Shown: positions 9,901-20,005, numbered from the stretch's first letter. The stretch is DNA of 64,000 nt from Isotricha intestinalis (GCA_023807065.1 JAJJLU010000331.1:1-64000); one strand, 5' to 3'. Made by a program: numbers and translations. The notes: a model not told the origin generated them from the letters alone.

Positions 9901-12352
9901 TAAAGAAAAAGCAGAATTAAAAAAACAAATTGAAAAATTAAATAAAGAAAAAGAAAAATATTTACAAGAAAAAAAAAGTTTATCTGAAAAATTAGAAAAT
10001 ATAATTAAAGAAAAAGAAAAAATCGAAAAAGAAAAAAATGAAAAAATAAATAATATTAAAAATGATGAAAATAAAAAAATGAAATTAAATAATATAGAAA
10101 AAGAATATCAAAATAAATTTAATAAATTAGAAAATGAAATGGAAGAATTAAAAAAATTAAATGATAATTTAAAAGAAAATAATAATAAAATAAAAGAAGA
10201 AAGAGAACAAATTTTAAAGAAAATAGAAATTTTAGAAAAAGAAAAAGAAGATTTTAAATTACAAAAAGAAAAATTAAATAATGAAAATAAAAGATTAATG
10301 TTAGAAATAAATAAATTAAATTCAGAAAGTGAAGAATTAAAAAATAATAATGATGATTTATATCTTACTAAAATGAATGATGAAGCAATTAAATTAAATT
10401 TACAGGAACAAATAAGTAAATTAAATGATATTAAATTAAAATTAGAAAATGAAAATAAAAGTTATTTAAATAAAATAAAAGAATTAGAAAAAGAAATTGA
10501 AAATTTAAAAAAAAAAATAGAAGATAATAATAATGAATTAAATAAAAAAAATAATGTTTTAAATGAAGAAAATAAAAAAGAATTAGAAAATAAAAATATT
10601 GAAATTAATCAATTAAAAGAAAAAATTTCTAATATTGAAAAAATAAATAAAGAAAAAGAAGAAAAAGAAAAAAATAAAAGATTAAATTATAAAATTAATA
10701 ATATTGAAAAAATACATTATTTATTTGAAAAAAAACCAGAAATTCATTCTCAAGAAAATAAAGAAAATGTAGAAGAAATAAATGATTTAAAATTAAAAAA
10801 TGAAAAACAAGAAAAAGAATTAAAAGAATTAAAAGAAAAAATGACTTTTGAAAATAATGATTTAAAGAATGAAAATGAGAATTTAAAATTAGAAATAAAT
10901 AAATTAAATGAATTAAATAAAAATTACTCTTCACAAACAAATATTTTCCAAAATGAAATAAAAGATTTAAAAGAAAAAAATGAGAAATTAAAATTAATTC
11001 CAGAGTATGAAAATAAAATAAATAAATTAATAAATGAAAAAGATGAAAATGAAGGAGAAAAAATTTTATTAAATTCAGAAATAAAATCTTTAAATGAAAA
11101 AATAGAAATAGGAGAAAAAAATTTATTAAATACTAAAACAGAATTAAATAATTTTAAAAATCAATATGATAATTTAAATATAAGTCATGAAAAATTAAAA
11201 GAATTAAATAAAGAAAATGAAAAAAAAATTTCTGATTTACAAAATAAATTCGAAGAATATAAAAACAATCAAGATAATATTTTATTAGAAAGACCTACAA
11301 AAGAAGAATTAAATAAATTAAAAAATGAATTAGAAAATATTAATAAAGAAAAATTAGAATTAAAAACAAATAATGAAAATTTACAAGAAACAAATAATAA
11401 TTTAACAAAAGAATTAGGAAAAATAAATTTAGAATTAATGAAATTAAAAACAAATTCAAATTCTAATGATAATCAAAAAAAAATAGAAGAATTAGAAAAT
11501 TTAATTAAATCAAAAGAAGATATTATAAATAATTTAGAAGAGAATAATAAAAAAACTTCAAATTTAAATATAGTAGAACAACAAAAAAATAAAATTAAAA
11601 TAAATAATTTAGAAAATCAAGTAACAACATTAAATGATGATTTAATTAAATTACAAGATGAAATAGATGAAAAAAATAATAAAATAGAAGAATTAGAAAT
11701 AAAAGTAAAAAAAACAGAAATTGAAAAAGAAAAAATAGAAAAAAAATTAAATGATAGTATAATAGAAAATAAAAAGAATAATGAAATAATAAAAGATGAA
11801 ACAAATAATAAAATAAATATATTATTAAATGAAAAAAAAAACTTAGAAGAAAATATTTTAAAATTAAATTCAGAAATAGATAATTTAAAAGAAACAATAA
11901 ATAAATATGAAAATGAAAAATTAAAATTAACAAAAGAAATAAATAATTTACAAGATGCTTTAAATACAAGAGCAGAACAAGATATATATAAACAAGAACA
12001 AATGGAATATTTATTAAATAAAGGTTATGATGAAAAAGATAATTTAGATGAATTAAGGAAAAAAAATTTAAATTTAAGATTACAATTAAAAGATAATCAA
12101 GATTTATTAAATAGAGCTCAACAATGTATTAAAAAAGCAGAATATTTTGATAATTGTGCTGTTTATGGTAAAGTTTTAATTAAAAATTTTCAACCTAATA
12201 ATAATGAAGAATTAGAAAGTTTTAATAAATTAAAAAATATATTTATTGAAACTCAAAATGGAACGAAAAATTATTCTGGATTTGATAAAAATAATATTAA
12301 TTTAGAAGGAAATGAAAAAAAGAAAAAAAAATTATTTGGTTTATTTGAATAA
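6977..12352 (+). CDS. Giant coiled-coil protein with 29 exact 14-residue repeats
   Basis: This 1791-aa protein has three parts. Residues 1-120 are a basic head (MYVQNKQLRRAYSKSFF). Residues about 120-450 are Asn-rich with recurring NNYE/NNFE units. From 471 a nearly unbroken coiled coil runs to about 1680, followed by a small conserved-looking tail with a Cys (RAQQCIKKAEYFDNCAVYGK) and a basic end, KKKKKLFGLFE. Within the coil, residues 471-876 form 29 consecutive 14-residue units (consensus I-x-K-E-K-x-x-L-x-x-N-L-N-x) with no insertion or deletion. Two heptads per unit give a continuous a/d hydrophobic stripe. This suggests a long dimeric rod with the tail as a possible attachment point. 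No enzyme domain is visible and the family is not recognised. The gene converges with the 12521-15943 gene. Confidence 0.85.
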   Translation: MYVQNKQLRRAYSKSFFIPKYSHYRAVSQNYINDGSFFLNEPTQNIILHTKNNIDTLLSNLGGSNNLEKEINLNNQNKILVNQNNLFKERNDNYRLKKFYHKIPHVTKKGINNNNNYYKCSGMRNGKNYLQRNLSANHYNKNDILNFVDDSINFTNEKNILNNFDFDQSNFDTTNFGRNDFKNNIEQIDNINYENNNMYIDNKFGNVNYNYSKNINLNDNNYYNESNERNKYDNNKRNNYENDIINMNYEKNDIKNNNYEINNYTNKNKQNNNIYENSNNNYEQINYEKNNFNNYNNENNNFENINILDSNNLEKTNFESNIFQKNNFEPFEMKKDNEKNNNYNNLNKANKENKNYNENKINEKKKDNKNSIQDNKKIIQDNKNNKQTSNREKSNSDRVNHRKFQIIENNKKQNKKLENEENKINKKNEKGENKKINLKPLKKYLHITNEANINLIEKTENQKIQSLKNKIKKEKEEIEINLKNIKNDKSKLEQNYNNLIKEKKDIELKLTNVSKEKVNLQKDLEGINKEKENLKVDLEKVKKENLYLKENFNGINEEKLNLEKDFNLIKDEKNEILNNLNTLKKEKEILEKNINDYEKEKLELKRNLNESEKEKNNLKNNYEGLIKEKQNLENNISNLKGGNTSIKNNLDKILNEKEEIQKNLDNKKEENNTLLNNMNIIKNENEELQKNLNKIKVEKEKLEINLDNLNNEKNSLNKNYSLIQGENEKLQKYINDIKNEKDNILNDFEKIKKEKKNLENNLNEIKGGNDNNIKQINLLEEEKNILENNIKKLSSEKNSLETKLNGLTKEKENLLNNYNNINNEKETLLKNYNEISKEKETLLNNYNNINKEKENFVKQNLELNKEKNELEQKINNLNIENKKYKNNIENIQKNLKEEKEKYENEKKKIEKQLNEEKEKAINNKKDMQKLLSNEKDRILKEKGKSQKLFQQEKEKIISEQQFLRRQIENEKERLYKEKAELKKQIEKLNKEKEKYLQEKKSLSEKLENIIKEKEKIEKEKNEKINNIKNDENKKMKLNNIEKEYQNKFNKLENEMEELKKLNDNLKENNNKIKEEREQILKKIEILEKEKEDFKLQKEKLNNENKRLMLEINKLNSESEELKNNNDDLYLTKMNDEAIKLNLQEQISKLNDIKLKLENENKSYLNKIKELEKEIENLKKKIEDNNNELNKKNNVLNEENKKELENKNIEINQLKEKISNIEKINKEKEEKEKNKRLNYKINNIEKIHYLFEKKPEIHSQENKENVEEINDLKLKNEKQEKELKELKEKMTFENNDLKNENENLKLEINKLNELNKNYSSQTNIFQNEIKDLKEKNEKLKLIPEYENKINKLINEKDENEGEKILLNSEIKSLNEKIEIGEKNLLNTKTELNNFKNQYDNLNISHEKLKELNKENEKKISDLQNKFEEYKNNQDNILLERPTKEELNKLKNELENINKEKLELKTNNENLQETNNNLTKELGKINLELMKLKTNSNSNDNQKKIEELENLIKSKEDIINNLEENNKKTSNLNIVEQQKNKIKINNLENQVTTLNDDLIKLQDEIDEKNNKIEELEIKVKKTEIEKEKIEKKLNDSIIENKKNNEIIKDETNNKINILLNEKKNLEENILKLNSEIDNLKETINKYENEKLKLTKEINNLQDALNTRAEQDIYKQEQMEYLLNKGYDEKDNLDELRKKNLNLRLQLKDNQDLLNRAQQCIKKAEYFDNCAVYGKVLIKNFQPNNNEELESFNKLKNIFIETQNGTKNYSGFDKNNINLEGNEKKKKKLFGLFE
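8387..9604 (+). repeat. 29 x 42-bp coding repeat (14 residues per unit)
   Basis: Starting at ATT 8387, the frame divides into 29 consecutive 14-codon units without any gap, ending at AAT 9604. Examples: INKEKENLKVDLEK, LKKEKEILEKNIND, ISKEKETLLNNYNN. Position 1 is mostly I/L/V, 4-5 mostly EK, position 8 mostly L or I, 11-12 mostly N plus a large hydrophobic. DNA identity between units is modest, so the array is old and held by protein constraint. Units 13 and 22 carry KGG in place of KEK. Confidence 0.9.
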
Positions 12353-12520
12353 ATTATATTTTTAATAACTTTTATATTTTTGTTTTTTATTTTTTATTTT
12401 ATGTTTAGAATAAATAAAAAAATTAAAATAATATTTTATTATTATTTCTTTTTATTATTTTATTAAAATCTTTTTTAAATTTGAATATCATATATATTAA
12501 TTTAACAATCAATTGATTAT
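12353..12520. other. Shared 3' spacer of convergent genes
   Basis: The 168 bp between two facing stop codons is T-rich on the + strand near 12360-12480. It must carry both transcript ends. No hairpin terminator or RNA gene was found. Confidence 0.4.
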
Positions 12521-15500
12521 TTATAAAACAAAATCTTCTAAATTTTCAAAATCATCAATTGGATTTTTATCATATTGTTTTTTATTATTTTTAGAAATTT
12601 CAGATATATTATCATCATTTAATAAAGCATTAAAAGCTTCTTCTCTAACTCTATCATGAATTAAAGGACCTTCTTTTTGAACAACTTCTTTTTGAGCAGC
12701 CATTTTTCTTTTAAAATTTCTAGTAAATTCATCTTCTTCTTCTTCTTTTTCTTCTTTTTCTTCTTCTATATTATCTTTACTAAAATTATGTTCTTTACTT
12801 AATTTTCTATTTAAATTTTCATCTTCGTGTTTATCATCATTTTTAATTGATGATATTCCAGATGTATTTAAAATATTATCTTTAATGTTATTATTATTTA
12901 TATTATCATTATTATTTTCTTTAGGTTGTTCAAATATATTTTTTTGTTCTTGTTCTTCATCTTCAACATAATAATTATCATTTATATTATCATTTAAATT
13001 ATTATTATTTATATCATTATTATTTAAGTTATTGTCTATTATTGGATTCATTATATTTTTTCTTTCTAAATTAGATGGTAATTCTTCTTTTTCTAAAAAC
13101 ATTTCTACATTTCGATTATCTTCTAATTGTAAATCTTCTAATTCTTTTAATTGTTTTTCAATTTCTTTTTGTTTTTCAATTTCTTCTTGCCTTTCGATTT
13201 CTTTTTGTCTTTCAATTTCTTTTTGTCTTTCAATTTCTTTTTGTCTTTCAATTTCTTTTAATCTTTCTTTTTCTCTTAATTTTTCTAATTCTCTTTGTTT
13301 TTCTAATTCTTTTTCTCTTTCTTTTTGAATTTCTTTTAATCTTTCATTTTGATATTCTTCTAATCTTTTTTTTTCTTCTTCTTCTTTTTGTTTTTCAATT
13401 TCTTTTTGTTTTTCTAATTCTTTTAGTTTTTCTAATTCTTTTTGTTTTTCTAATTCTTTTTGTTTTTCTAATTCTTTTTGTTTTTCTAATTCTTTTAATC
13501 TTTCTTTTTCTAATTCTTTTAATCTTTCATTTTCTAATTCTTTTAATTTTTGTTTTTCTAATTCTTTTAATCTTTCATTTTCTTTTTCTTTTTGTTCAAA
13601 TGGATTCTTTTCTTTATTATTTAAAAATATATTTTCTTTTTTATCATTTTGAATTAAATCATTTAATTTAAAATTGAAATTTGGTTTTCTTCCTTTATTA
13701 ATTTGAACTGGTGGTAAAACTCCTTTTTGTTCAATAATATTATTTCTATTTAATTCTGAATTTTTTATTTTTGTTTCTTCTTTTTTTTCATTATTTACTA
13801 ATATATTATCTTTGTTTTCATTTAAAATCACATTATCATTAAACTTTTCAATTGGTTTTTTAATTTCATAAATATTATTATTATTATTATACTTTTCAAT
13901 AGGTTTTTTATTTTCGAAATTATTATTATTATTATTATTATAATTATATATATTATAATTATTATAATTTTTAATATTTTGAACTTGAATTTGATTATTT
14001 TTTTCATTTTGAATTTTTCTATAATTTTCTTCTTCTCTTATTTTAATTTTTTCTTCTTCATTTTTTTTTTTAATTAATTCTCTCATTTTTTTTTCTTCTT
14101 CTTTAGCTTTTAATTCTTCATTTTGCATTTTAATAATAGGTTCATAAATTTCATCAATTTGATTTTTTAATTTTTCATTTTTAGTACTTTCAATTTTAAA
14201 TTCTCTTAACAAACTTAATTTTTCTTTTTCTTTTTCAAATAATATTTTTTCTTTTTTAGAAATAGCATTTTCATATTTAGATTTATTAGTTTCAAAAGCA
14301 CTTTCTAAAATTTGAAATTTTTTAGATAAATTTTCTTTAGTTTTCTTTTTCTCTTTTTCTTCTTTTTGAGCTTCAGAAACTTTTTTAAATTCAGTAATAT
14401 TATACATATCTTTTGCCATTTCTTCAATTCTATTTTTAAAATTTTTTAATTCTTCTAATTTAGCATCATAATCTTTTTGTTTTTGTTTATTTTTTTCTAT
14501 ATTATTAACTACTTTATCATATTCTTTTTTTAATTTTTCATAATCATTCTCAAATCTTTTCAATTGAACTTGTCTTGTATTAGGATTCTTTAATTGTCTT
14601 TCAAATCTATATTCATTTATTTTTTGTAATTGTTTTAAATTATGATTTTCTCTTTCATAGAAATTAATATCACTAATTATTTTTCTTTTTTCAAATTCTA
14701 AATTTTCTTCTAATTCAGGATTTTTAAATTTATTTATTTTATCTTGTAATTTCAAATATTCATTTTCATATCTATTAATTATTTTTTCATTATTAATTGA
14801 AGGATCTGAAATTTGTTCATTTTCTTTATTATTATTATTATTCGTATATTTTGATTTTACTGTTAATTTAGTTCCTTTTGTTATTAAAGTTGTTATTTTA
14901 TTTAATTGAGTAAATAAAGATAACATTTTTACATTTTGTTTACTTAAATCTATTTCATTTTCTGTTTCAGATTCTATTATTGAATCTATTTCACTTTTTA
15001 TTTTTAAATATAATATTTCTGCTTGTTCATAATATGGAATATTTTTTCTTTGATTTTCTTTATTGTTATCATTATTATTTATACTATTTTGAGAATAATT
15101 GGATTTGTAAAAATTGGAATTATTATTATTTGTTTTTTTCTTTACCGTTGATGTCAAACTTGGATTTTTACTTATTGTTTTTTTTTCTAATTTTACTTCA
15201 TTTGTATCTATTCCTTTTTCTTTTAATTCATTTTTCTTTTCTTTTTCTTTAATAGCATTTGTTCCTGTAATAAAAGTTCCTTCATCTTCAAAATCATTAT
15301 ATTCTTCTTCATTTTCTTCTTTTTTATTATTATTATTATCATTAATTATATTTTCATTATTTTCATTATTTGAATTATTTAAATTGTTATCTTCTTCTTC
15401 ATTTGATTTATTTAAAAAGTTCTCTTCGTTAAAATCATTAAAATTTTTTTCTTCATTTAAATCATTTAAATTATTCTCTTCTTCATTATTAAAAATTTCA

Positions 15501-15943
15501 TCATTATTATCTTCTATTTTTTCATTTGAATCATTTAAATTGTTATTTTCATTAATATCATTATTAAGATTATCTATGGGAATTTCTTCAACTTTTTCAT
15601 TTTGAAAATTATTATCTTCTTTAATTTCATTTTCATTATCTAAATCTTCGAAAATATTAGTTGAATTTTTTTTACTATTATAATAAACTCCAAAATCTTT
15701 GGTTCTTGGTTGATCAGAATCTAATAAATCATCAATATCAAAATCGTTTTTATTTTTATTATTTTTATTATTTTCATTTTTATTTAATTTTTCATCTACC
15801 TCAACATCATCAAAATATGATAAATTATCATTATCTTTATTATTATTATCATTTAGCATATTATTTTTTACATTTTCTTCATTCTTATTTGAATGAATAT
15901 TATCTTCTCCATAATCTAATATCTCATCAATATCATCATCCAT
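12521..15943 (-). CDS. Acidic coiled-coil protein with long charged single-helix repeat
   Basis: This 1140-aa protein begins MDDDIDEILDYGEDN. Residues 1-240 are acidic and Asn-rich with repeated NLND/NEE motifs. Residues about 300-560 form a conserved-looking helical region (YYEQAEILYLKIKSEIDSII and RFENDYEKLKKEYDKVV). Residues about 640-740 are low complexity. Residues about 784-934 are a run of six-residue E/K/R/Q units such as KELEKQ and KEIERQ, typical of a stable single alpha helix or very long coil. The C-terminal 110 residues hold the block DEFTRNFKRKMAAQKEVVQK and the acidic end NPIDDFENLEDFVL. I do not recognise the family; an axonemal or basal-body structural role is a guess. A divergent gene starts 175 bp away at 16119. 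Confidence 0.82.
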   Translation of the reverse strand: MDDDIDEILDYGEDNIHSNKNEENVKNNMLNDNNNKDNDNLSYFDDVEVDEKLNKNENNKNNKNKNDFDIDDLLDSDQPRTKDFGVYYNSKKNSTNIFEDLDNENEIKEDNNFQNEKVEEIPIDNLNNDINENNNLNDSNEKIEDNNDEIFNNEEENNLNDLNEEKNFNDFNEENFLNKSNEEEDNNLNNSNNENNENIINDNNNNKKEENEEEYNDFEDEGTFITGTNAIKEKEKKNELKEKGIDTNEVKLEKKTISKNPSLTSTVKKKTNNNNSNFYKSNYSQNSINNNDNNKENQRKNIPYYEQAEILYLKIKSEIDSIIESETENEIDLSKQNVKMLSLFTQLNKITTLITKGTKLTVKSKYTNNNNNKENEQISDPSINNEKIINRYENEYLKLQDKINKFKNPELEENLEFEKRKIISDINFYERENHNLKQLQKINEYRFERQLKNPNTRQVQLKRFENDYEKLKKEYDKVVNNIEKNKQKQKDYDAKLEELKNFKNRIEEMAKDMYNITEFKKVSEAQKEEKEKKKTKENLSKKFQILESAFETNKSKYENAISKKEKILFEKEKEKLSLLREFKIESTKNEKLKNQIDEIYEPIIKMQNEELKAKEEEKKMRELIKKKNEEEKIKIREEENYRKIQNEKNNQIQVQNIKNYNNYNIYNYNNNNNNNFENKKPIEKYNNNNNIYEIKKPIEKFNDNVILNENKDNILVNNEKKEETKIKNSELNRNNIIEQKGVLPPVQINKGRKPNFNFKLNDLIQNDKKENIFLNNKEKNPFEQKEKENERLKELEKQKLKELENERLKELEKERLKELEKQKELEKQKELEKQKELEKLKELEKQKEIEKQKEEEEKKRLEEYQNERLKEIQKEREKELEKQRELEKLREKERLKEIERQKEIERQKEIERQKEIERQEEIEKQKEIEKQLKELEDLQLEDNRNVEMFLEKEELPSNLERKNIMNPIIDNNLNNNDINNNNLNDNINDNYYVEDEEQEQKNIFEQPKENNNDNINNNNIKDNILNTSGISSIKNDDKHEDENLNRKLSKEHNFSKDNIEEEKEEKEEEEDEFTRNFKRKMAAQKEVVQKEGPLIHDRVREEAFNALLNDDNISEISKNNKKQYDKNPIDDFENLEDFVL
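13140..13590 (-). repeat. 18-bp coding repeats encoding E/K/R/Q six-residue units
   Basis: On the + strand two clusters of near-identical 18-mers are visible: around 13155-13262 (unit tttcaatttctttttgtc) and around 13405-13500 (unit tttttctaattctttttg). They encode KEIERQ- and KELEKQ-type hexapeptides. Within each cluster the copies are almost identical, so expansion by slippage or unequal exchange is recent compared with the 42-bp array in the neighbouring gene. Confidence 0.8.
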
Positions 15944-16118
15944 TTCGTTTTTTAATTTAAGTTATTTTCAATTAATTAATTAAAAATAATTCAAAAAAAC
16001 AACTAAATTTTAAATCAATAAAAATTGATTAGAAAAATAATAAAAATAAAAAGATAAAAATTTAATAATTTTTTTTATAAAATAAATTTCCTATAATACT
16101 TAATATCAAATCAATTAA

Positions 16119-18002
16119 ATGGAAGAAAGAGAAAGTATAGAAGATGATTTTAATGAAATTAATGATAAAACTCCTTTTATTCATAATACACAAACTTATA
16201 TTAAAAAAAGAAATTTAAATAAAAAAATAATATTATCAGAAGCTCCTCATGAAACAAGTTATAATAATAAAAAAAAGCAAAAATATTTTTCAAATTTAAA
16301 CGATGAAAAAGTGTTTAAAATTGCTTTAGAAAAATATGAAAGTAATCAAAAGAAAAGTAATATAATTAATACAAATAATAATAATTATTTTTTAAATAAA
16401 AATAATATAAAAAAAAAATCAAATATACAATTAAATAAAGATTTAATTAAATATGCAGAGCCTAGATCAACAGTAAAATTTTCTTATAAAATTCAACCGA
16501 AAATTTTAGATAATAATAATGAAAGTGAAAGTGAAGAAGAAAGTACAAGTGAAAATTGTATTCAATATAAAAGTAAAAATGATACTCAAATTACAAGAAC
16601 AACAAATCAAACTTTATCAAAAGAATCTATTAATTTGAATTTAAAAGAAAGTAATATTAATTTAGAAGAATATGATTTTAAAATTGATTCTAATTTATTA
16701 AATTTTGAAAATTTTGTTTTCATTGATAATTTATATATGGATTTAAAAAAAGATTTAGAAATTAATAAAATGGAAATTATTCAAAATAAATTATCTATTT
16801 TAAAAGATTTTTTTGAAGTTTTTAATAATAAAAATAATATTGAGTTATTTCAAGTTTTTGAAAATTATTCTGATAATAATATTATTCAAAAATGTGTGAA
16901 AGAATTTATTTTACTACAATATATATATTTGTTTATTTTTATTATTATTATTATATTTGAAGAAAATAAAGAAATTTATTTATCTGGAATTAAAAATTGT
17001 GCTTTTTATTATTCTCAAAATTATTTATCTTTTGTTTTAATATGTTTAAATAAAAGTCAATTAACTGAAGAAAAAAAAAATGATGACAATTATAATAAAA
17101 TAATAAAAAAATTAGAAGAAAATAAAACATGGTTAAATAACTTAAATTGTAAAAAAATAATCTCAAACAATAATAAAATCTCAAAACAAATAATGAAAAA
17201 TATATTAAATACAATAAAAGATTATTACCATAATAATGAAAACTTAAAAGAAAAATACCCTTTTATAGAAAGTAATATAAATTTATTAAATGCATATATA
17301 AAATCTTTAAAAAAATTAAAAATAAAAGAAACAATAAATGAAATATTCCAAAATCAAAATATAAAAGAATTATTAGAAAATACAATAAATCAATCTTATT
17401 TAAATAAGAATAATACAGAGAATGAAAATGAAGAAAATAAAGAAGAAAAACCAACTCCACCATATTTAAAAAAAATAAATGAAAAATATAAATATACTTT
17501 AGTTTTAGATTTAGATGAAACTTTAGTTCATTATGTAGAAGATGAAGAATCAGCATATATACAAGTAAGACCTGGAACTGAAGATTTTATTTTAGATTTA
17601 TCTAATTATTATGAAATAGTTATTTTTACTGCAGCTTTAAAAAATTATGCTGATATTGTTATTGATAGTATTGATCCTAATAAAAAAATAATTTATAGAT
17701 TATATAGAAATTATACTATTAAAGTTGGAGATATTAATTTTAAAGATTTAAGTAAATTAGGAAGAGATTTAAAAAAAGTTATTATTATTGATAATAATTC
17801 AGCGAATTTTGGTTTGCAACCTAAAAATGGTTTAAAAATTAAAGATTTTGAAGGTGATGAAAATGATGAAGAATTGGATTATTTAAAAGAAGATTTAATT
17901 CAATTATATAATTATCATCCTGATGATGTTAGAGTTTATATTCCTGATATTCAAAAAAAAATGGATAAAAGATGTGAAAATAATAATGATGTTTGTTTAT
18001 AA
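16119..18002 (+). CDS. FCP1/SCP-type (CTD small phosphatase-like) protein phosphatase
   Basis: The 627-aa protein carries a C-terminal HAD-family FCP1-homology (NIF) domain at about residues 455-610. The DxDxT signature is seen as VLDLDETLVHY, with the nucleophile at D464 and the acid/base at D466. Further blocks are RPGTEDFILDLS, IVIFTAALKNYADIV, DLSKLGRDLKKVIIIDNN and DDVRVYIPDIQKKM. Family members dephosphorylate phosphoserine, classically in the RNA polymerase II C-terminal domain. The N-terminal 450 residues are Asn/Lys-rich and helical, with a very hydrophobic stretch near 268-283 (YIYLFIFIIIIIF) that may be a buried helix or a membrane anchor. Ciliates carry expanded sets of this family, so the exact substrate cannot be told. 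Confidence 0.88.
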   Translation: MEERESIEDDFNEINDKTPFIHNTQTYIKKRNLNKKIILSEAPHETSYNNKKKQKYFSNLNDEKVFKIALEKYESNQKKSNIINTNNNNYFLNKNNIKKKSNIQLNKDLIKYAEPRSTVKFSYKIQPKILDNNNESESEEESTSENCIQYKSKNDTQITRTTNQTLSKESINLNLKESNINLEEYDFKIDSNLLNFENFVFIDNLYMDLKKDLEINKMEIIQNKLSILKDFFEVFNNKNNIELFQVFENYSDNNIIQKCVKEFILLQYIYLFIFIIIIIFEENKEIYLSGIKNCAFYYSQNYLSFVLICLNKSQLTEEKKNDDNYNKIIKKLEENKTWLNNLNCKKIISNNNKISKQIMKNILNTIKDYYHNNENLKEKYPFIESNINLLNAYIKSLKKLKIKETINEIFQNQNIKELLENTINQSYLNKNNTENENEENKEEKPTPPYLKKINEKYKYTLVLDLDETLVHYVEDEESAYIQVRPGTEDFILDLSNYYEIVIFTAALKNYADIVIDSIDPNKKIIYRLYRNYTIKVGDINFKDLSKLGRDLKKVIIIDNNSANFGLQPKNGLKIKDFEGDENDEELDYLKEDLIQLYNYHPDDVRVYIPDIQKKMDKRCENNNDVCL

Positions 18003-18730
18003 TTTTAAAAATTAAATATAAAATTTTTTTTTAAATTATAAATTGTAGAATTTATATTTTAATTATTTAATATTTTAATGAAATTATTTTTTTTTTAATT
18101 TTCTTAATGTTTAAATGATTTGAATAATATGATATAAAATAAATTAAGTGAAATATATAATTTAAATTGAAATTTTTTTGAAAAATCAAAAGCTTAAATT
18201 AAATTATTAATTAAAAAAAATGTTTATATATTTTCTTAAAAATCATTTACATTTCTTAAATTCCAAAAAAATCAAATCAAATCAAAATAAATAATAAGTT
18301 TATTTTAATAATTTATATAATTGAAATTAAATTTAATCAATAAATAACTTATTTTAAGAAATTGAATTTCAAATAATACTTTAAAAATATATTTATTTTA
18401 CTTAAAAGGTTAAAAATTATTATTTATAATTTTTTTGACTTTATATTGATTTTTGAAAAAATCATTTTTCAATGAATTTAATTGAAAAACACCTTAAATC
18501 TTTCTTTATAAAATTTATTTATTTGTTAATAATGATAAAAGAAAATATTCATATTAATGAAAATAAAAAAATGATTCAATAAATAGAGATTGGTTTGAAT
18601 TATCTAAAACTAAAGTTTTAATCATGTTAAATTTATAATATTAATTTTGGTACGAATTTGTTTTCTATTTGAAAATATAAATAATAATATATTTATTATA
18701 TTTATATTTAAAAATTTATATTATTTTTAA
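18003..18730. other. 728-bp intergenic region, no gene seen
   Basis: AT-rich DNA between two same-strand genes. I looked for short exons with GTAAAA donors, tRNA-like GC-richer patches and extended frames, and found none. It holds the 3' end of the phosphatase gene and the promoter of the 18731 gene. It is one of the longest gene-free stretches in the window. Confidence 0.5.
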
Positions 18731-20005
18731 ATGCCAAAGAATGAGGAAAATTTATTAAAAGAAAAAATAACTTCTTTCTTTAATTCAAATTTTAATAAAT
18801 TTTTTAATAAACTTGAAAATGATATAAATAAAATTGAGGAAATTAAATATGATTTTTATGATAATTGCATTAAAGAATATTCATTGTTAGAAGAAAAATT
18901 AATAGAAATAAAAAATAAACCAAATACAAAAAGGGAAAGTTTAAAAAATCAAGAAAAAAATAATATAAATCCCTGTGTGAAAGAAACTACAAAGAAAAAT
19001 CAACATATTTTAAATAAATCCTGTGATCATATAATAGATAATAAAAATGATATTAAAAAAAAGGATAAAAATACAAAAGGAAAAAATCATATTTTTATTA
19101 AACATATTACTAATTTTAATAATTATAAATTGAATAACAATACTCCTCCAAATTCTCAAAGAGAAAGACCTAAAACTCCAATATATCTTATAAAAGATTC
19201 TAAGAAAGATTTAAATTTAAAAAAAAATAAAAAAAATAATTCACAAAAAAAAAATGAAAAAAGTATTATTCTTGAAAATAATGATAATCTAAAAGAAGAA
19301 AACAATGTTTTAACAAAACAAAAATTAAATAATAATATTCAAAATGTTAAAATTCATTTAAAAACAAAAGAAAAAATAAATAAACCTAATTTTATGTATC
19401 CAATTCCAAATTCTTTGATTAATTCAAAAATTTTATCTTGTTTATATTTATGTATTAAAAATAATTTTTTAACTGATAAAGAAAAAGCTAAATTATTAAT
19501 TTCAAATAAAGAATTATATAAAATTGAAAAAAATAATCTTGAAAAAATAAGAGATATTAATAATAAAGAATTAATAGAAAACAAAAATTTTATTCCTTCA
19601 AAAACAGCTTTAAACAGTTTAATATTTATAACAAAAGAAGAAATTTTATCTTTGGTAAAAAGTAATTTAATTCCTTTAGAAATAACTTTAATATTTAAAT
19701 TAATATATATAATAATTGATGAGAACTATAACGGAGAAGGAATTAACAAATTAATAGAAAATTTAGTAAAATTTATTCTTCCTAAATATAAGAGTAGAGA
19801 ATTAAAAAATTTGTTGATAAATTATTTTAATCTTCATAAAAATTTAAATTTAAATAAAACAAAAATTGAAAAAATCAGAAATATAATAATCAAAAACCCA
19901 AAAATCATCTCAAATAAAGATATTAAAAAACTAAATAGACCTATATCATATATTACATATTTATTAAAAGAAATTAATGATTTTATAAATCAAAATTATA
20001 ATTAA
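18731..20005 (+). CDS. Helical protein of unknown function
   Basis: This 424-aa protein starts MPKNEENLLKEKITSFF. Residues 1-70 look like a short coiled coil, 70-210 are Lys/Asn-rich and disordered, and 215-424 form a conserved-looking all-helical domain beginning near MYPIPNSLINSKILSCLYLC and ending FINQNYN. No enzyme motif, membrane segment or metal site is visible. The helical C-terminus could be an interaction module. I do not recognise the family. Confidence 0.72.
   Translation: MPKNEENLLKEKITSFFNSNFNKFFNKLENDINKIEEIKYDFYDNCIKEYSLLEEKLIEIKNKPNTKRESLKNQEKNNINPCVKETTKKNQHILNKSCDHIIDNKNDIKKKDKNTKGKNHIFIKHITNFNNYKLNNNTPPNSQRERPKTPIYLIKDSKKDLNLKKNKKNNSQKKNEKSIILENNDNLKEENNVLTKQKLNNNIQNVKIHLKTKEKINKPNFMYPIPNSLINSKILSCLYLCIKNNFLTDKEKAKLLISNKELYKIEKNNLEKIRDINNKELIENKNFIPSKTALNSLIFITKEEILSLVKSNLIPLEITLIFKLIYIIIDENYNGEGINKLIENLVKFILPKYKSRELKNLLINYFNLHKNLNLNKTKIEKIRNIIIKNPKIISNKDIKKLNRPISYITYLLKEINDFINQNYN

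Noticed and set aside
13075..13671. Long + strand frames opposite the E/K-rich coiled-coil gene (also 9177-9737 minus, 11646-11969 minus)
   Set aside because: They consist of Phe/Leu/Ile/Tyr runs that are the complement of Lys/Glu/Asn codons. Low complexity and no start context make them shadows.
18003..18730. Possible hidden small gene in the long spacer
   Set aside because: No frame longer than about 30 codons with plausible composition and no donor/acceptor pair joining pieces.
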